DNA from: Azolla caroliniana | Taxonomy: Eukaryota; Polypodiophyta | Reading direction: 5' to 3' | Assembly: GCA_043228905.1 (NCBI GenBank) | Contig: JBHGNT010000009.1 | Location: 11,408,001 to 11,472,000 of the forward strand | Length of the DNA: 64,000 bases | Shown here: in pieces, positions 19,870 to 32,420 of the stretch | Numbering within the stretch: position 1 is the first letter of the stretch | Layout of the letters: each line of letters begins with the position of its first letter | The notes under the pieces: model-generated | The model's input: only the letters and a program-made list of their open reading frames with translations | What the model was told of the DNA's origin: nothing | Databases searched by the model: none | Program-made: the position numbers and the translations under genes

Positions 19870-20611
19870 AGTTTTCATAAACTTAATTAATGATTTGCTT
19901 CTAAAAAATGGGCATGCACTATTGAGATTGATATAATTTCAAGAATGTAAATAGTGAGAACATAAACATCAGCCTTTGAAAGACAATGCTAAGAAGTGGA
20001 CGCATTTCATTAGAGAAGAAAAATAGCATCAACTTCCTTTGGTTAGTGAGACATAATTGGTAGTTCGTTTTGTTGGGATTCACACTTATCTTACATAAAT
20101 GTATACTGACAAATCAATTTTCTTCTATCGAGTAGAAACCAGAAAGTTGCATGTGGAAGGATTCACAAAACTCTGACATTTTTTATAGCTTGATGTGAAA
20201 TGCATGATGATGATCAAATTCCTCTAGTAACCATATTGTGAGAAATAGTGCCAAAAGATTGTTGAATCTTTTGGTCATGTGCAAACGTGTGAATGCTAGG
20301 GAGGGGACATCCTATCTGTATCCAAATCCTCTTGAGAGAGAGTGCTTTCACACATTTTGTCTATCTGTTATACCTTATGTATGGGTATATTATCATCCCC
20401 TTTATGCCCAAGGAGAAGAGGCAAATATATATATGTATACCAATGAATTGCTGTCATTGCCTAGAGGATAGAACCTCATGATTGAATTGGAAATGTTATG
20501 TATGCACCTATTGTATGAACACAAGTGTTCTATGTACAAACATATATGCATGTACATCTCCACATCCCCTTACATTGTTCATGCATGTACTCGCGCGTGC
20601 GCACATACACA

Positions 20612-20658
<47 letters not shown>

Positions 20659-21983
20659 TCTATGTACAAATATATGAAAACATACACATCTAGATATCTT
20701 TGGATGTCATACTCATACCTCTCCTTAGTCATCATTATGTCTCTACTTTTCATGGATAGAGAATCTATAATTATTGTAGTGTTTTGGATGATATTTACTT
20801 TTGTACTCCCTTATGTTATATTGTTAACTTGTGTTATGGATAAATGGTGATGATCTAATGACACATTTACTCCTTAGCATTTTGCATACCTATTCTTTTT
20901 TACAGTGTTATTCTATGATAAAGGTAGCCTACTTTTGTTGCGTTTTTTTTTACTTAGTCTCTAGGTTGGATTCAAATGACCTTTGCTTCGATAATTATGT
21001 TGAAAGAGCCCACATTTCCTTTATGTTGATGTTTGGATTTGTGTGGTATTGCTATAAAGCTAGCAATGTCATCCATCATCTCTTTCTCTTCATAAAATGA
21101 AAGGCCCTTTATTTTCTTGTTGCTTGTCATTTAGGGGTTAGGGGTGTGTGGGAGCATGAGAGAGAGAGAGAGAGAGAGAGAGAGGTAATAATGCAATGTT
21201 ATTTAAGTTGCTAGTTCTAATCTTCCTAGATATTCAAGGGTCCCCTTATCACACTTTGTTTCTTTGTCAATGAGGTCTTTCGGGCTTTTTTTCTTTCATG
21301 CTTCGCAATCAATACAAGTCTACTAACTAATCTTTACATAATTTCCGCCCCTCATGGGATGGATCTGAAAGGGAAGAGAAAAATACTCTTATAAGAAAGA
21401 AAAGGAAAAAAGTGAAGAGGGAAGAATGATGGGCTCCAACCAACTAGATTGATTTGTTTTGGGGGGGGGAGAGAGAGAGAGAGAGAGAGAGTCAAGTGGG
21501 ATCTCGTTGATTGCACATGTGGAGAGGGAATCAAGATGAGACATTGGGATCTCTCAAACCCTCGATTTATGTAAAGCATTGGGAGGGTCGCATTAGCATA
21601 TAATTATGTATGTATTCATATTGTTAGGGAGGAGGGGAGGTGGGTAGTACACTTCCATAACCTCTCGATTAATTAAGGTATAATATACATTCATGAGTGA
21701 GAAAAGGGAATTGTGATTGCATATGAGAAACACACACATTCATGCACATGAGTAGTCAATTCCATGTACATAATTTCATTAGGGGAGAGAGTGTTGGGTG
21801 GGCATATGTGGTTTGTAAGTAGCAGTATTATTGTAGTCATGTACACACATACACACATACACACACACACATGTGTTGGATGAGCAAACGTTAATGGAAT
21901 AATCCATGGCTCTTCTCCTTTCGTCCACACCTACACTCTCCTCCGTCAATCCATCCATCCATACGATAGATATTAACAAGCAT

Positions 21984-22017
<34 letters not shown>

Positions 22018-22156
22018 CCTCCCCTCCTCCCCCCCCCCCCCCCAAACAAAAAAAAGCCTCCTCTAAAACTGGCTACTACTCCTAGTCCTCCTCCTCCTCC
22101 TCCTCCTAGTAGTAGTAGTAGTAGTAGTAGTAATAGACTTTAGTAGTAGTAGTTTT
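19870..22156. other. intergenic, AT-rich, microsatellite-rich; no gene seen
   Basis: I see no supported gene. Short open frames here are low-complexity. Simple repeats: CA at about 20611-20655, GA at 21160-21184 and 21465-21492, CA at 21841-21871 and 21985-22016, poly-C at 22029-22043, CTC and GTA runs at 22087-22152. The strip just upstream of the CIP7-like gene may include its promoter, but no clear element can be picked by eye. Confidence 0.6.
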
Positions 22157-22768
22157 TTGGTACTCTCTCAAAAACTACTACCACTATGTACATCTCTCTC
22201 TCTCTCCCACTCAACTTATTCTATGCTTTGGTTTCTCTTTCCCTTTTCCCTTTTCTTTTTGCTTCTGTTTTACCTCTTCTTCTTCTTCTTTCTTCTTCTT
22301 CTTTTTATTAATTTCAGTAAAGCTATGAAATGCCCATCCACACACACACACTCACTCACTCTCTCTCTCTCTCTATTCTTCTGTGTGTCTGTGTGTCTGT
22401 ACTATTCTGCAACTGTATCCCTTATAACTTCTTTGACATCAGGGAATATATCTTTCACTCACTCACTCTCTCTCTCTCTCTCTGTCACTGGGATCTCCCT
22501 CTCCCTACCTTAACCATAAACTTGCTTCATTATATTTCTATGTTCTTCTTATGTTGTCTACATGTATCAAATGAGGATATAATCCACGATAAAAGATCGA
22601 TAGGGAAATGGGTTTTGTTTCTCGAGAAGATTATGCTCGGTTGATCCAAGCGCGCCTCTGCAATTGTTATGAATTCAGAGCTGGATATATTGTACAGAAT
22701 TTCTCTTAAAGATTTGTTAACGAAAGAAAGCAGAAGAAAGGATCCAGGTAGAACACGAGTAGACAACG
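22157..22768 (+). promoter_or_regulatory. pyrimidine-rich leader region of the CIP7-like gene
   Basis: CT/TC runs at 22192-22206, 22357-22372 and 22461-22483 lie 290-580 bases ahead of the proposed start codon. Plant core promoters and 5' leaders are often CT-rich, so this is a plausible promoter/5' UTR, but no transcript start can be read from sequence alone. Upstream ATGs exist (for example 22610 and 22634). Confidence 0.35.
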
Positions 22769-24812
22769 ATGAGAGGAGAGACACCCTTAGATTATGCTGA
22801 ATTCCAGCTATCGCCAGGGCGGACAAGGTATATTAACCGATAATTAGAGGAGAACTTTTGTCTCCTTCCCCCCAAATTTGGTTCAGTCTTTCAGATTGAA
22901 AATGCTAATTACGTGATAGGGAGAAAAATATGCAACGCACATTTGAATTTCCCTCCCATCCAACAGAGTCTTGAGTAATGTGTCTTGCTATGATCTCATC
23001 CGATCTGTTTTTATTTATTTATTTTCTTCTTCTTCTGGTCTATTGAGAAAACAGTCAAAATTCTTAGGTCTTGTCATTTATGTAGATGCGATCTCTTTGT
23101 TTGGGCTGCTGCAGCTGGGTCAAGAGAGAAGGTGGCCTCGGGTTCTGCGAAGCCTTTCGATTCACACCTGCCTGCAGTAGCAGATGCAAGGAGCACTGGA
23201 GAGACCCCCACTGTCATCCTCCGCCCACAACCCATTCACAATCACACCACCACACCATGGTTTAGCAAAGGCACTCTAGAAAGGTGAAGAGAGAAGAAGA
23301 AAAACAACTGCCTAATTACATACATTGTATGTGTGTGTGTATGTATATAATAATGGAGTAATTTGAGAGCAGAACCTTATGCTAAGGTTTAGAGTCACTT
23401 CTTATGCAATCTTATTTTATGCCTACTTAATGCCCTCACCTGAAAGTATGATGTTTTCTTTCTTTCTTTCTTTTTGCTTCAGATTTGTGAGGTTTGTGAC
23501 CACACCTGAGGTCCTTGAGAGAGTGAAAACTATAGAAGATGAGCTCCTTCAATTGGAACAAGTTCGTGATGCTGTTGCAAACACCTTCTCACATGTATTT
23601 ATTTAGTTATTTCTTCTGATATCTCTTCTAATGAATCCTTATATATATATATATATATATATATATCAATTTTTTAGTTCCTAAAAAGTGTTCATGGTTG
23701 TTGGTTTGATCTTCTTACATACATATCTATTCATGAATTCATGGATTTAATTATCTTTGTGCTATCAAAATTCTAGTCAAGGAGTGAATCAATAGAAACA
23801 GAGGAGGCTCGACCTGATGCATCAAAGTGAGTATAAAAGACAGATCAAACTTGTTGGAAAACATTTAATTCAAAATCATTTTATATGTAGTTGAACTCGA
23901 AATTAAACAAACTCCCCCCCACCTTATCTCTTTACTTCCCAAAGTTTCCCTGCCTTGACTCTGATCCCCAAAAATAAGGGGTTAATTCAGAAATTTTCTT
24001 TCGTTTCCCAAATTGGTTGCATGTTTGGCATTGGGGAAATGTGAAAACACCATCTTTATTTATTCAAATGTACAGAAGAGAACTCATTAGAGCAATGGAT
24101 GCTCGATTGAATGCATTGCATGAGGAGCAAATCATGGCTTTCGCTCGGGCGAACGCAGCTGGGTTTGACGACAAGAGCATCACAGATCTGGTCCATTTTG
24201 CAGAAAATTTCGGTGCTGAACGATTGAAGTATGTAAATCCATATGCAAACAACATTTTTTTCATGTGTTTGTGAAGTGAATACTGGGGCACAATAGATAT
24301 ATTTCTATAGTGAGAATTAAAATATATGTCTTCTTTTGATTTTTTTAATGGTGAATATCAATGTAATGATTTCAATTGTTTTAATACCTTTGATTTGTTC
24401 CTTTCCTCTAATTTCATCTTCCATAGAAGTATTTATATCATTGATTAATTCTTTCTTTCTCCCTTATGTTGATTTCTATCATTTTATTGATTTGTTATCC
24501 AAGTGATGATTATTCAGATCTTAATAATTTGGATATACATCATCTGACTAAGGTTCATGTGTGAAGTAAGCTAATTTATCATGTAAATTCTTGTTTATGG
24601 TAGTGATGCATGCACAAAGTTTCTTGCTTTGTCAAGAAAGAGAATACTACAGCATAAAGACTTGGGTTCTCCAACAATCGATACTATATCAAAAATCAGA
24701 CACATGAGCACTAAAGAAAGTGAATTAACCTCGGATGAAGAGGAATGGTTTCCTGGCTCAAAACGGAGGCTTAATTTTGGTGTTAACAGAGTTGAGACAA
24801 ACCATCCTGAAG
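22769..24812 (+). other. CIP7-like exons 1-6: conserved N-terminal domain
   Basis: These six short exons encode residues 1-260, the conserved part of the family. Exon 1 ends ...GRT-AG and splices to A-TGC GAT, recreating TRCDLFVW. Exon 2 ends PWFSKGTLER and exon 3 starts FVRFVTTPEV. Exon 4 gives SRSESIETEEARPDAS. Exon 5 carries RAMDARLNAL. Exon 6 carries NDACTKFLAL and an acidic stretch (TSDEEEWFPGS). Intron 3 contains a (TA)n tract at 23641-23664. Confidence 0.85.
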
Positions 24813-27800
24813 GTATTAAACTACCCTTATATTAACTGTTTTTAAAAAGATATCACTACTTTTGACACATGGCTTTTCTATCATTTCAATGTTTATGCGT
24901 GAGTTTCGATTATTATCTCTACTAATTCAAACATATGAGTTACTAATTTTTAAACATGAGGGTCTCTACTATTCAATATCAGCTAGTCCTTATGAAAGTC
25001 AAGATTCTTTGTTAAGAAGTGGATTAGAAGCAAACTATGGCATCTTGAATGGGTTCAAAACTAGGATGTTCGGCATCTTTTTGCATATGATTTCTTTGTC
25101 TTCTCATTCTCACTTGAGAGCATTTTTTTTCAGCATTTCAAGTTGATGAAAAGGATGGCACAAGAACCATCATTGGTGGTATACAATCTTCTTCTCTTCC
25201 TCAGAAAGCATCAAGAAGTCTAAGTCAAAAACAATCGTTTGAACGTGGCCCTACTGAACGAGTATCGTCGGGGAATACTTTTCTCACTCACTTGCATAAG
25301 ATGGCTCAAAAAGTAGAATCGAGATCTAGTGAAGATTTTGGATGGCATAACGAGTCAGACGTTGATGAGCAGGGTCAATCTCATACTTACAAAGATGGGA
25401 CCATTTCTTCTTCATCGTCAATAGAAAGAAGTTCTTCATTGCCATATCTAAGGGTGAATGTACAAACCCCACTTGTCTCATCTAACAGCTTGATTGATGC
25501 TGGTAAAGTGAGCAACTTGTCTTCAGTAAATGACGACATGGAAGTAAAAGAGAGCTTGAAGAACTTTGACCAGAGTGAAAATGACAGTAGTATGAATGAC
25601 CGAAAAACTAGAGATGACGTAACACCAGCGAAACGATTAAGTGTGGCTGCTGCCATCAGCCTTTTTGAAAGTAAAAAGAAAGATTCAACTGAACCCCCTT
25701 TCAGAAAGCTTGTCAAGCAAGAAAGCCGCAAGGTATTGATAGAAGTAGCCCATTCTCCGTCAGAAAAATCTGTCCTAAAGCGATGGAATACGACAAATTC
25801 ATTAACTACTGCTGAGAGCGGTGGGCAAGATAGCAATACCTTGCATAGTGAAGTAGAAAGGAATCTAGAATCTGATGAAAAAATGAAAATCCCATCGGGA
25901 AGGATATCTGAAACTCAAGTTTGGTCAGCATCTGAAAGATCAAAGGAAATCTTCAAAAAGTCACTGAATGATCTCTTTACTCAGGTTCATAGCAATGAGC
26001 ATCCTAAGAAGCATAGTACTTCCCAAGCTACAGTCATAGATCATGTAAAAGAAGATACTGCGATGAGTGTGCCTGATGAAGTTATCTCTTCAAATTCCAA
26101 GACAGATTCTATGGATACTAACATGGTAACTACTACATTCCTATCGATAACGAAAAGTAATTCAGACCAATTGGATTTACATGGGAAGGCTACGAGGAAT
26201 GTGGTAGATGAAGTTATATCATCAAATGCAAAGATACATTTGATAAATACAAATGTGCCAACCTCTGCGTTCAAATCGATAAAGAAAAGTGATTCAGACC
26301 AATCAGATTTGAATCGAAAAGTTGAACAACAAGGAAACACACAAAGTCTCAAAGCGCAAAACATTGGAGACGAAACTCAGCAGATTATATCAAGAGAATC
26401 AGTTTCTCACCGACTGAAAATGCCAGGACAAGTTCCTATGGAGCATGAATCGATGGAACCAGCTACTCTAAAACAAGAGAGAGCTTCTATTAAAAGAACA
26501 GATGGAACAAAGTTCAATGATGTGTCTACTTGTAACAATTTGTCTACTAGAGATAATAATCAATCAAGAAAGAGTGAGAACCCTGGGAAATTCTCCTTCC
26601 GAAAAACTGAAAATAGTCCATCTTCCATGGACACTATGTTGGCTACTCCTATTGATCTACAGATGCAAGCTTTGGCGAAAATGGTTGAAAATCCATATAA
26701 CACTATTTTGAGTGTAAATGTGGATGTCATTCCAAATGAAGTTCAGGGGAAGTTTTTTGATCATTATTCTAGGCTTAGGGATGCAAAACTAAGGCAAGAG
26801 AATCCGGCTAGAAGGGCAGAGAGAGAAGCTAAGCTGAAATTCATGCAAGAAACACTTGAAAAGAGGAAGGAAGAGATGGAGTCTAGATATCTACAACATT
26901 CTAAACGAAGAAACCCAGCTATTCGTTCAAGTGGACGACCACAACAACTAAAAACAGAGGCCCTGGTCGAACAACAACAGGTACAGCTATTGTAGTGAGA
27001 TCTGGGAAGAACCATGTGTTGATTTAAGCGATTATGATATCTTTGTATTGATTTTTTAATTATTTAAAAACCGTATTGTTGTCCATCAACACTCTTTTAT
27101 GGGTTCTAAACCAAGGAAAACAATAAATGGCATTGTTGTCAAGGATTTTGGGAATTTCAGCCCAGTTTTCATCACAGTGGTTTTTTAAAGATTTGCCTGA
27201 TGTTACAGTAAAATAAGGAATTACAAAGAATCCTAAAAATAAGCTAAATATTGTGAAGTTTTCAAAGATTGGCCCAATTTTCTATGCCACTTGGGTAATA
27301 GAACCTTTAGATTAGCCCAGCCAATTATACTCAGTAATATAAGCAATTGGGCCATCTTATATCTAACCCTTGCTCTATTCCCTTTTTCAGAAAGATAAAA
27401 AAGATGATGATGAATATACTGATCAAGAGGAATATTGTATGAGACTTCAGGATGAGTACAGTGATACGATCTCACCCGTGTTGACACCTCACTCAGCGAA
27501 GAATCGGTTATCTTCATCAAAGCCACGTACTACCATGAGAATGGTTCAAACACTTCCAAAATCTTCGAATGCTCCTCGGAATACATCAGCAAGACCAGCT
27601 ATTCTAAAGACAAACCAAGGAAAAACATCGAGTTCAAGTATTGTGGGCATGGATGGTTCAGTTCCAAAGACTGCCACTATTCCACACCCAAGTGAATCCA
27701 GAAAGGATGTAATGAAAAGCAGTTCGACACGTGCAGCAATACTACGAAAGCCAAACATCTCTTTGAGAACAATCAGCGATTCGATCGATGATGTGAGCAA

Positions 27801-30092
27801 CGTAGGTAATGGCGATACTAGTTTAAGTGTGGGTGAAAGAGAAGAAGTGAAACAACCATTAGGAACTATGGATACCAAACAAAATCCTCCAGGTTCAACT
27901 CAGGAAGCAAGGCCATTTCTACGAAAGGGACGAGGCATTGGTCCGGGTGCTGGACCAAATTTTATGAAACAAAAGGCGTCGAGCGCTGTGGATGTAACCA
28001 AAATCTATAGCGATGACTCATTGATGGACTGCAAGGTAGGAAATCCCGAGGCCATTAAGGGTACGATGGGAGAAGAGGAGTTAGCTGAAGTTCATGATAT
28101 TCACAGTGTTGTCAATCTGGAAGAAGAGAAGGCTGTGAATTCACCGATGCTACAATTTTCCGCTTCTAGTGATGATGGGTTTATATCTCCAGACAAGGAT
28201 GGGGATGGGGATGGGGATGGGGCCGGGGAGGGAATCTTGGGAATAAGGGAGGGGGAATCCTTGGGAATTGGGGAGGAAATCTCGGGAATCGGGGAGGGTA
28301 TCTTGGAAACAATGGAAGAATGTGATCCGGGCAATACATCAGAGAATAGTGATAGCCCTATCAACCCATTGGAAGAGAATCACAAAGTGAGCACACAAGA
28401 AGAGGGATACACACAAGGTCCAAGTGTGGAGATTTTGAACCATAAACAGAAAGAGGGAATGCTGCTATCAGAGCTGCTTGCAATGAGGAATTCAGATAAT
28501 CTCATGCCCCCGGATTCTTCTGCAGTGACATCTCCTTCAATGTCCTTCCAGGATGTGTCTTTGCCACATGGCCACATTGTGAGCCCATCAAATAATAACA
28601 GTAATCCTTCATCGGGCTCTCACACATTATCTTCTATCATGCAAAGAGGTGCAATATCAGGCCGATTTAGTCCGAATGCTGTGATGGATTCTCCGACGAA
28701 TACCCCGGAGAATGAGTTGATGATGCACTCCGGAAGGCAGTTCAGTGGTGGGCCTACGAGGTCTTCATCCATGTTGTCACTGCCCCCCAAAGAGTCGTCG
28801 CCTAAAGGGTTCAAACGGCTTTTGCATTTCGGGAGGAAAAGCCGCATGCCTGAAACAGTTGCAGCCGATTGTGTGTCAGTATCAACAACTTCCGAAGGAG
28901 ACGATGATGCCGATGATGTGCGGGGGGAGTCTGGAGGACAACTCTCAGATGAGTTTATTCGAAAGCTAAGGATGCAAAAAAAGGGGTTCGAGCTCGGAGA
29001 TGGTTATAATTTTCCAGACCCGGAGACAGGTAAGCAAGTCAATGTGCCCAACTAACAAGGTGAAGCAAAGCTTTACATGCATGCATGCCCTTTAAGGATT
29101 GGTAGATTGAGAGTGGAAAGGGAAGGTATTATTAGTGTACATAATACATTGCAAAACCCCCTTTGAAGAAGCAAAGAAAAGAGATAAACCAATAGAGGAT
29201 GGAAGTCATTAAATGCGAGCAAGAAAGTCTACAATGCTTTGATTTGAGGCCAAAGTTGCAAAAAAGGTGAAACGTTTTTGAAAGGTTGCGAAAACATAAA
29301 ATCGGAAAAGTGTATAATGCAAGGTTGCAAAAAATGACATGTACATATGTATATATCAAAGACGATAATTTAAAAAGGAACAAGTAAGGGGAAGTTTTGG
29401 AGCCCAATATTTTAAAATTTGAAACTTCATGATTAATTGTGATGCCCCATGTGACCTTTTAAGAAGGAACTACAAATCAACAACATGGTAGAAGACGAGA
29501 GAGAACGTTACACTAAGTAATCATTAAATGATCGGAATTGTCACATGGATGTTGAAAGACACACTAAGTCGTCATTACAATGATCAAACTCATTACATGG
29601 ATATTCAAATAAGGTTTACAAAAGTGATAATAGATATTGGTATTCTAGACCACACTATGGCAAACTACCACTCGAGTAAATTCTAGAAGCCTTTTGCCTC
29701 ATTTTTGCATTTTTTTATCATAATTTTCAGCTCAGTTTTTTGGAAGCTCCATTCCACCACCGCCTGCCAATTTTAAGTTGCGGGAAGAACAACTACCGGG
29801 AGGAAACTCAACAAAAGGTCATTGTTCCTCCTCTTTATCTTAACATTGTTTTGTGTGTGTTGGGGCTTGTACACTAGCTGTGAGTCGTGACATACTAAAA
29901 CAATTGTATAGAAGCTTTCTTCACATGCTTTAATTAAATTAATTATGCACCCCCACCGCCCTCCCACTTGATCTACTTGAGTACATTTTCCATAGTGCTA
30001 ATTACAATTCTATTGTTTATATTCTAGGTCCCAGATCTTTCTTTTCATTGTCATCATTTCGGAGCAAAGGCAATGAAGGCAAGTCACGTTAA
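22769..30092 (+). CDS. COP1-interacting protein 7 (CIP7)-like protein, ten coding exons
   Basis: Exons: 22769-22827, 23086-23283, 23483-23594, 23777-23826, 24076-24228, 24604-24812, 25134-26980, 27391-29029, 29731-29817, 30028-30092. All introns are GT-AG, phases match, and the total is 4419 nt (1472 residues plus TAA). Homology to the plant CIP7/COP1-interacting family is seen in the N-terminus (LDYAEFQLSPGRTRCDLFV; FVRFVTTPEVLERVKTIEDE), in RELIRAMDARLNALHEEQI with AFARANAAGFDDKSI, in ACTKFLALSRKR, and in the C-terminus (PKGFKRLLHFGRKSR; PRSFFSLSSFRSKG). Arabidopsis CIP7 is a nuclear positive regulator of light-induced genes that binds the COP1 E3 ligase; that role here is inferred from family. 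The centre is long, Ser/Lys/Glu-rich and probably disordered. At 1472 residues it is longer than the roughly 1000-residue angiosperm members. The ATG at 22769 was chosen because LDYA follows six codons later, as in the family. Confidence 0.88.
25134..26980 (+). other. CIP7-like exon 7: disordered centre and coiled coil
   Basis: The longest exon (1847 nt) encodes residues about 261-876. It is Ser/Lys/Asp-rich, with the family block KRLSVAAAISLFESKKKD at about 25630-25680. A 44-residue segment is duplicated in tandem (26075-26206 and 26207-26338; both start DEVISSN). Near the end a charged helix (KFFDHYSRLRDAKLRQEN, then KLKFMQETLEKRKEEMESRY) looks like the family coiled coil. The donor CAG|GTACAG at 26980 is preferred to the in-frame stop at 26993-26995, because exon 8 continues the family sequence. 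Confidence 0.85.
26075..26338 (+). repeat. 132-bp in-frame tandem duplication in the CIP7-like gene
   Basis: Two 132-nt units (26075-26206, 26207-26338) encode diverged 44-residue repeats beginning DEVISSNSK and DEVISSNAK, both containing SI-K-S-SDQ. Confidence 0.8.
27391..29029 (+). other. CIP7-like exon 8: C-terminal region
   Basis: It starts after CCCTTTTTCAG with KDKKDDDEYTDQEEY. It contains RPFLRKGRGIGPGAGP, a Gly/Glu/Ile-rich repeat run (about 28195-28315; units like GIGEEISGIGEGIL), and the conserved FKRLLHFGRKSR followed by an acidic STTSEGDDDADDV stretch. The donor ACAG|GTAAGC (29029/29030) is used because reading on gives a stop after eight codons and loses the conserved tail found in exons 9 and 10. 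Confidence 0.85.
29731..30092 (+). other. CIP7-like exons 9-10: conserved C-terminal tail
   Basis: Exon 9 (29731-29817) encodes AQFFGSSIPPPPANFKLREE and LPGGNSTK. Exon 10 (30028-30092) encodes PRSFFSLSSFRSKGNEGKSR and the stop TAA at 30090-30092. The proline-rich block and the PRSFFSLSSFRSK ending are signatures of this family, which confirms the splice choices. Confidence 0.85.
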
Positions 30093-31549
30093 AGTGCTCC
30101 ATTTTACACAAAATTTCATCAACTTCGTTATTTTGTATAGATAAAAGCATTGTTGTATACGTAAGCCTTGTCTCCATTTAGGATCTATACAATCTTTCGT
30201 TTTTGAACACAAACAAAGATTTGTACATGTTCCACTTTATAAGCCTCACATATATTTATACCGATTAATTTATACCTATACCAAGCCATCTTCATACATA
30301 GCATTCTTATTATTAATGGCATATTTTTACTTGCCCTAATTTCTCGCAATGGCATTTCATGTGCAATGTAACTCTTACCAAATGAGACTTTATTTATTAG
30401 ATGATAAATGTGATTTGAAACTGACAGATACATTGTCTGAAAAAAAAGAATAAACAATCCTAAAATTCTGTGCAATAAAGGTACCTTTGCAAGGTTTTTT
30501 GGGCAATCTTTAACGAAAAACATTAAAAATGTACTTAGCTTTTGCAACACATGGTGTTAGAAAACATGCTTTTTATAAACAATTGTCATGGAGGGATGAT
30601 TTCCTTTATGGGCATGTGATTGCGTTCAAGCGTGCACATCGTTGGTTTGATGTGAAAGATGTGCAATTTGAGGGTGCACAATGATGGTTTTATTTGAGGA
30701 TTGTACGATTCGAGCAATAAAATTTCATGTGTATATACTGAATATGTTTTTGTGGAATGTTCATTGACAAGCATGAATAGAGTGTCATTAGCATTGCCCC
30801 ACTAGACTATCAAGTTTGGACACAATTTGTTGTTTTTAAGAATGCCAAGATCAAAGTATAAAATGTTTTTGTGAAATCTGATAAAAAAGAGTGGAGTTTA
30901 CGTCTTGTCAAAGTAATGCTCACTTTTTTAAAGTAAACTTTTCCAACAAAAGCTCCATGGAGTGCACGTTTTGCTAGACATTTGTTTCTGGTAAATTTTC
31001 TGGGGTGAAGGATGGGTAGTGATAGTGCTTTTTGCCTTTTCAACTTTTGATTTTTTGGGAAATAGGAGAATGTCCATCATCTGTCTTATATACTCAACTC
31101 ATCGATACATAAGAAGATCAGGCGGTGCATCACATTTTGCCTTGCACTTTTAGTTATTTTGTTTCATATGTGGCACTTGAACTTTGATGTGAGAAAGGAA
31201 TAAGTCACACGTAGAGTACATTTGCTAGAATAACATAGGTACGACATGGAAGCTTGCTGTGCATTTTGTAGATACAAGAAGATGCCCATTAATGCCAATG
31301 CCATGCTTTAATGGTTGGACAACTGGCATACACAACATCCTATGCAAAAAGGGCATGAGGTGAGTGTGTGCGATTAGTGCAAACACACCGACCCGATGCA
31401 GAAGCATAATTATTATTGTAAGAGATGGCTCAATAGAGGGGAGAGTGGGATATACAACACCATGTGCAAAAGGGCCATGAGTTGAGCTTGTGCGATTGGT
31501 GCAAACACGCTTGACCCAATCAATAAGAATTGAAATTGTATCATGGCAG
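30093..31549. other. 3' flank of the CIP7-like gene; no gene seen
   Basis: AT-rich sequence, presumably beginning with the 3' UTR. A diverged direct repeat of about 123 bp is visible (from about 31329 and 31452; both contain ATGCAAAA or GTGCAAAA and GTGCGATT-GTGCAAACAC). No supported coding region. Confidence 0.6.
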
Positions 31550-31793
31550 TGTTAGGAAATTGTCCCTCCTATGGGAGAAGTCGACAGTCAAAGTCTAGTA
31601 AGAAGTCAACAGTCGAATCGATGAGCCGAATACAAGATGGTCGGTCGGATCCGACTAGCTAGTCGACAGGGTCGTCGATTGGTTCTTGGAGGAGATAGAG
31701 AGCCGACTATGATAGTCGACTACATTGATAGATGCTCCAAGTAAAGATAAGGCCGACAAGTCGAGCCGATTAATTATTATATACATTATATAA
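31550..31793 (+). mobile_element. element A 5' LTR, left part
   Basis: It starts TGTTAGGAAATTGTCCC and is rich in GTCGAC-like words. It ends at TATAA where element B is inserted. The right LTR of A (55827-56590) matches it and shows the uninterrupted site (CATTATATAACAATAATAA). The remainder resumes at 40840. Confidence 0.8.
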
Positions 31794-32253
31794 TGTTGAG
31801 ATATCAAGCTCAACTAGGTTTAGGTAATTAGTCAACCATGTAACTTAGTATTTACATCATTAGAATCTAGTTAGAAGTGTTGACTTTAAAGCCTTAAATA
31901 GGATTTTGTACTTGAGTGGGATACATTCTAGATCCTCCACTACCAAGTTCATTGAATATAAGACTTACATCCTTGTACCTATATTCTCCTCACACATGTG
32001 CGCCCTTGCACATGAGATGTATAAATACCACATTGTGGGTATCGTTGTATTTTGATGCTTATTAATATAGAGAAAGGTCTTTAGCTACACTCTTGTTAAT
32101 CATCCCCCATTTATCTTATTGTTCATAAGTGTAACTTTCTCTCTCACACACACACACATATCATATAATCTTCCGCAGTTTAATCATATACGTGATTAAC
32201 CACTCACATAATGAGATAATAATTAACCCTAGTTAATTACCTAATTATTAACA
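31794..32253 (+). repeat. 5' LTR of copia B
   Basis: 460 bp, TGTTGAG...ATTAACA, containing a TATA-like GTATAAATACC at about 32019-32029 and a CA run near 32145-32160. It matches the 3' LTR closely. Confidence 0.9.
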
Positions 32254-32268
32254 TGGTATCAAAACGTG
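32254..32268 (+). other. primer-binding site of copia B
   Basis: TGGTATCAAAACGTG directly follows the LTR. It resembles TGGTATCAGAGC, complementary to the 3' end of initiator Met tRNA, with mismatches. Confidence 0.75.
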
Positions 32269-32420
32269 TGGTTTAGTACATCTACTAAGCTCACCCAACT
32301 CCGTGATTGTGTCTTCGAGACATCGACGACAAATCCAACTATCTGATATCGTAGTGCCGCTACGTAGCACGTGTACGTGACCAAAGGAAGAAAAGCCAAG
32401 AAGGAAGACACTAAATCAAC

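Noticed and set aside
20478-20850. Overlapping open frames at a CA repeat, and similar ones at 21779-22045
   Set aside because: They consist largely of CA-repeat codons (Thr/His or Val/Cys) with no homology or gene structure.
22971-23180. Open frame ending ...GLLQLGQERRWPRVL as the CIP7-like exon
   Set aside because: Another frame of the same bases gives CDLFVWAAAGSREKVASG, which matches the family and splices in phase from exon 1.
25387-25836. Minus-strand open frames within the CIP7-like exons (also 26041-26364, 27546-27878, 28101-28364)
   Set aside because: Antisense shadows of long Ser/Lys-rich coding exons; no domain.
26981-26995. TAG at 26993 as the end of the CIP7-like protein
   Set aside because: CAG|GTACAG is a good donor, and the next exon continues the family sequence with consistent phase.
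29030-29055. TAA at 29053 as the end of the CIP7-like protein
   Set aside because: ACAG|GTAAGC is a strong donor, and exons 9 and 10 encode the conserved C-terminus.
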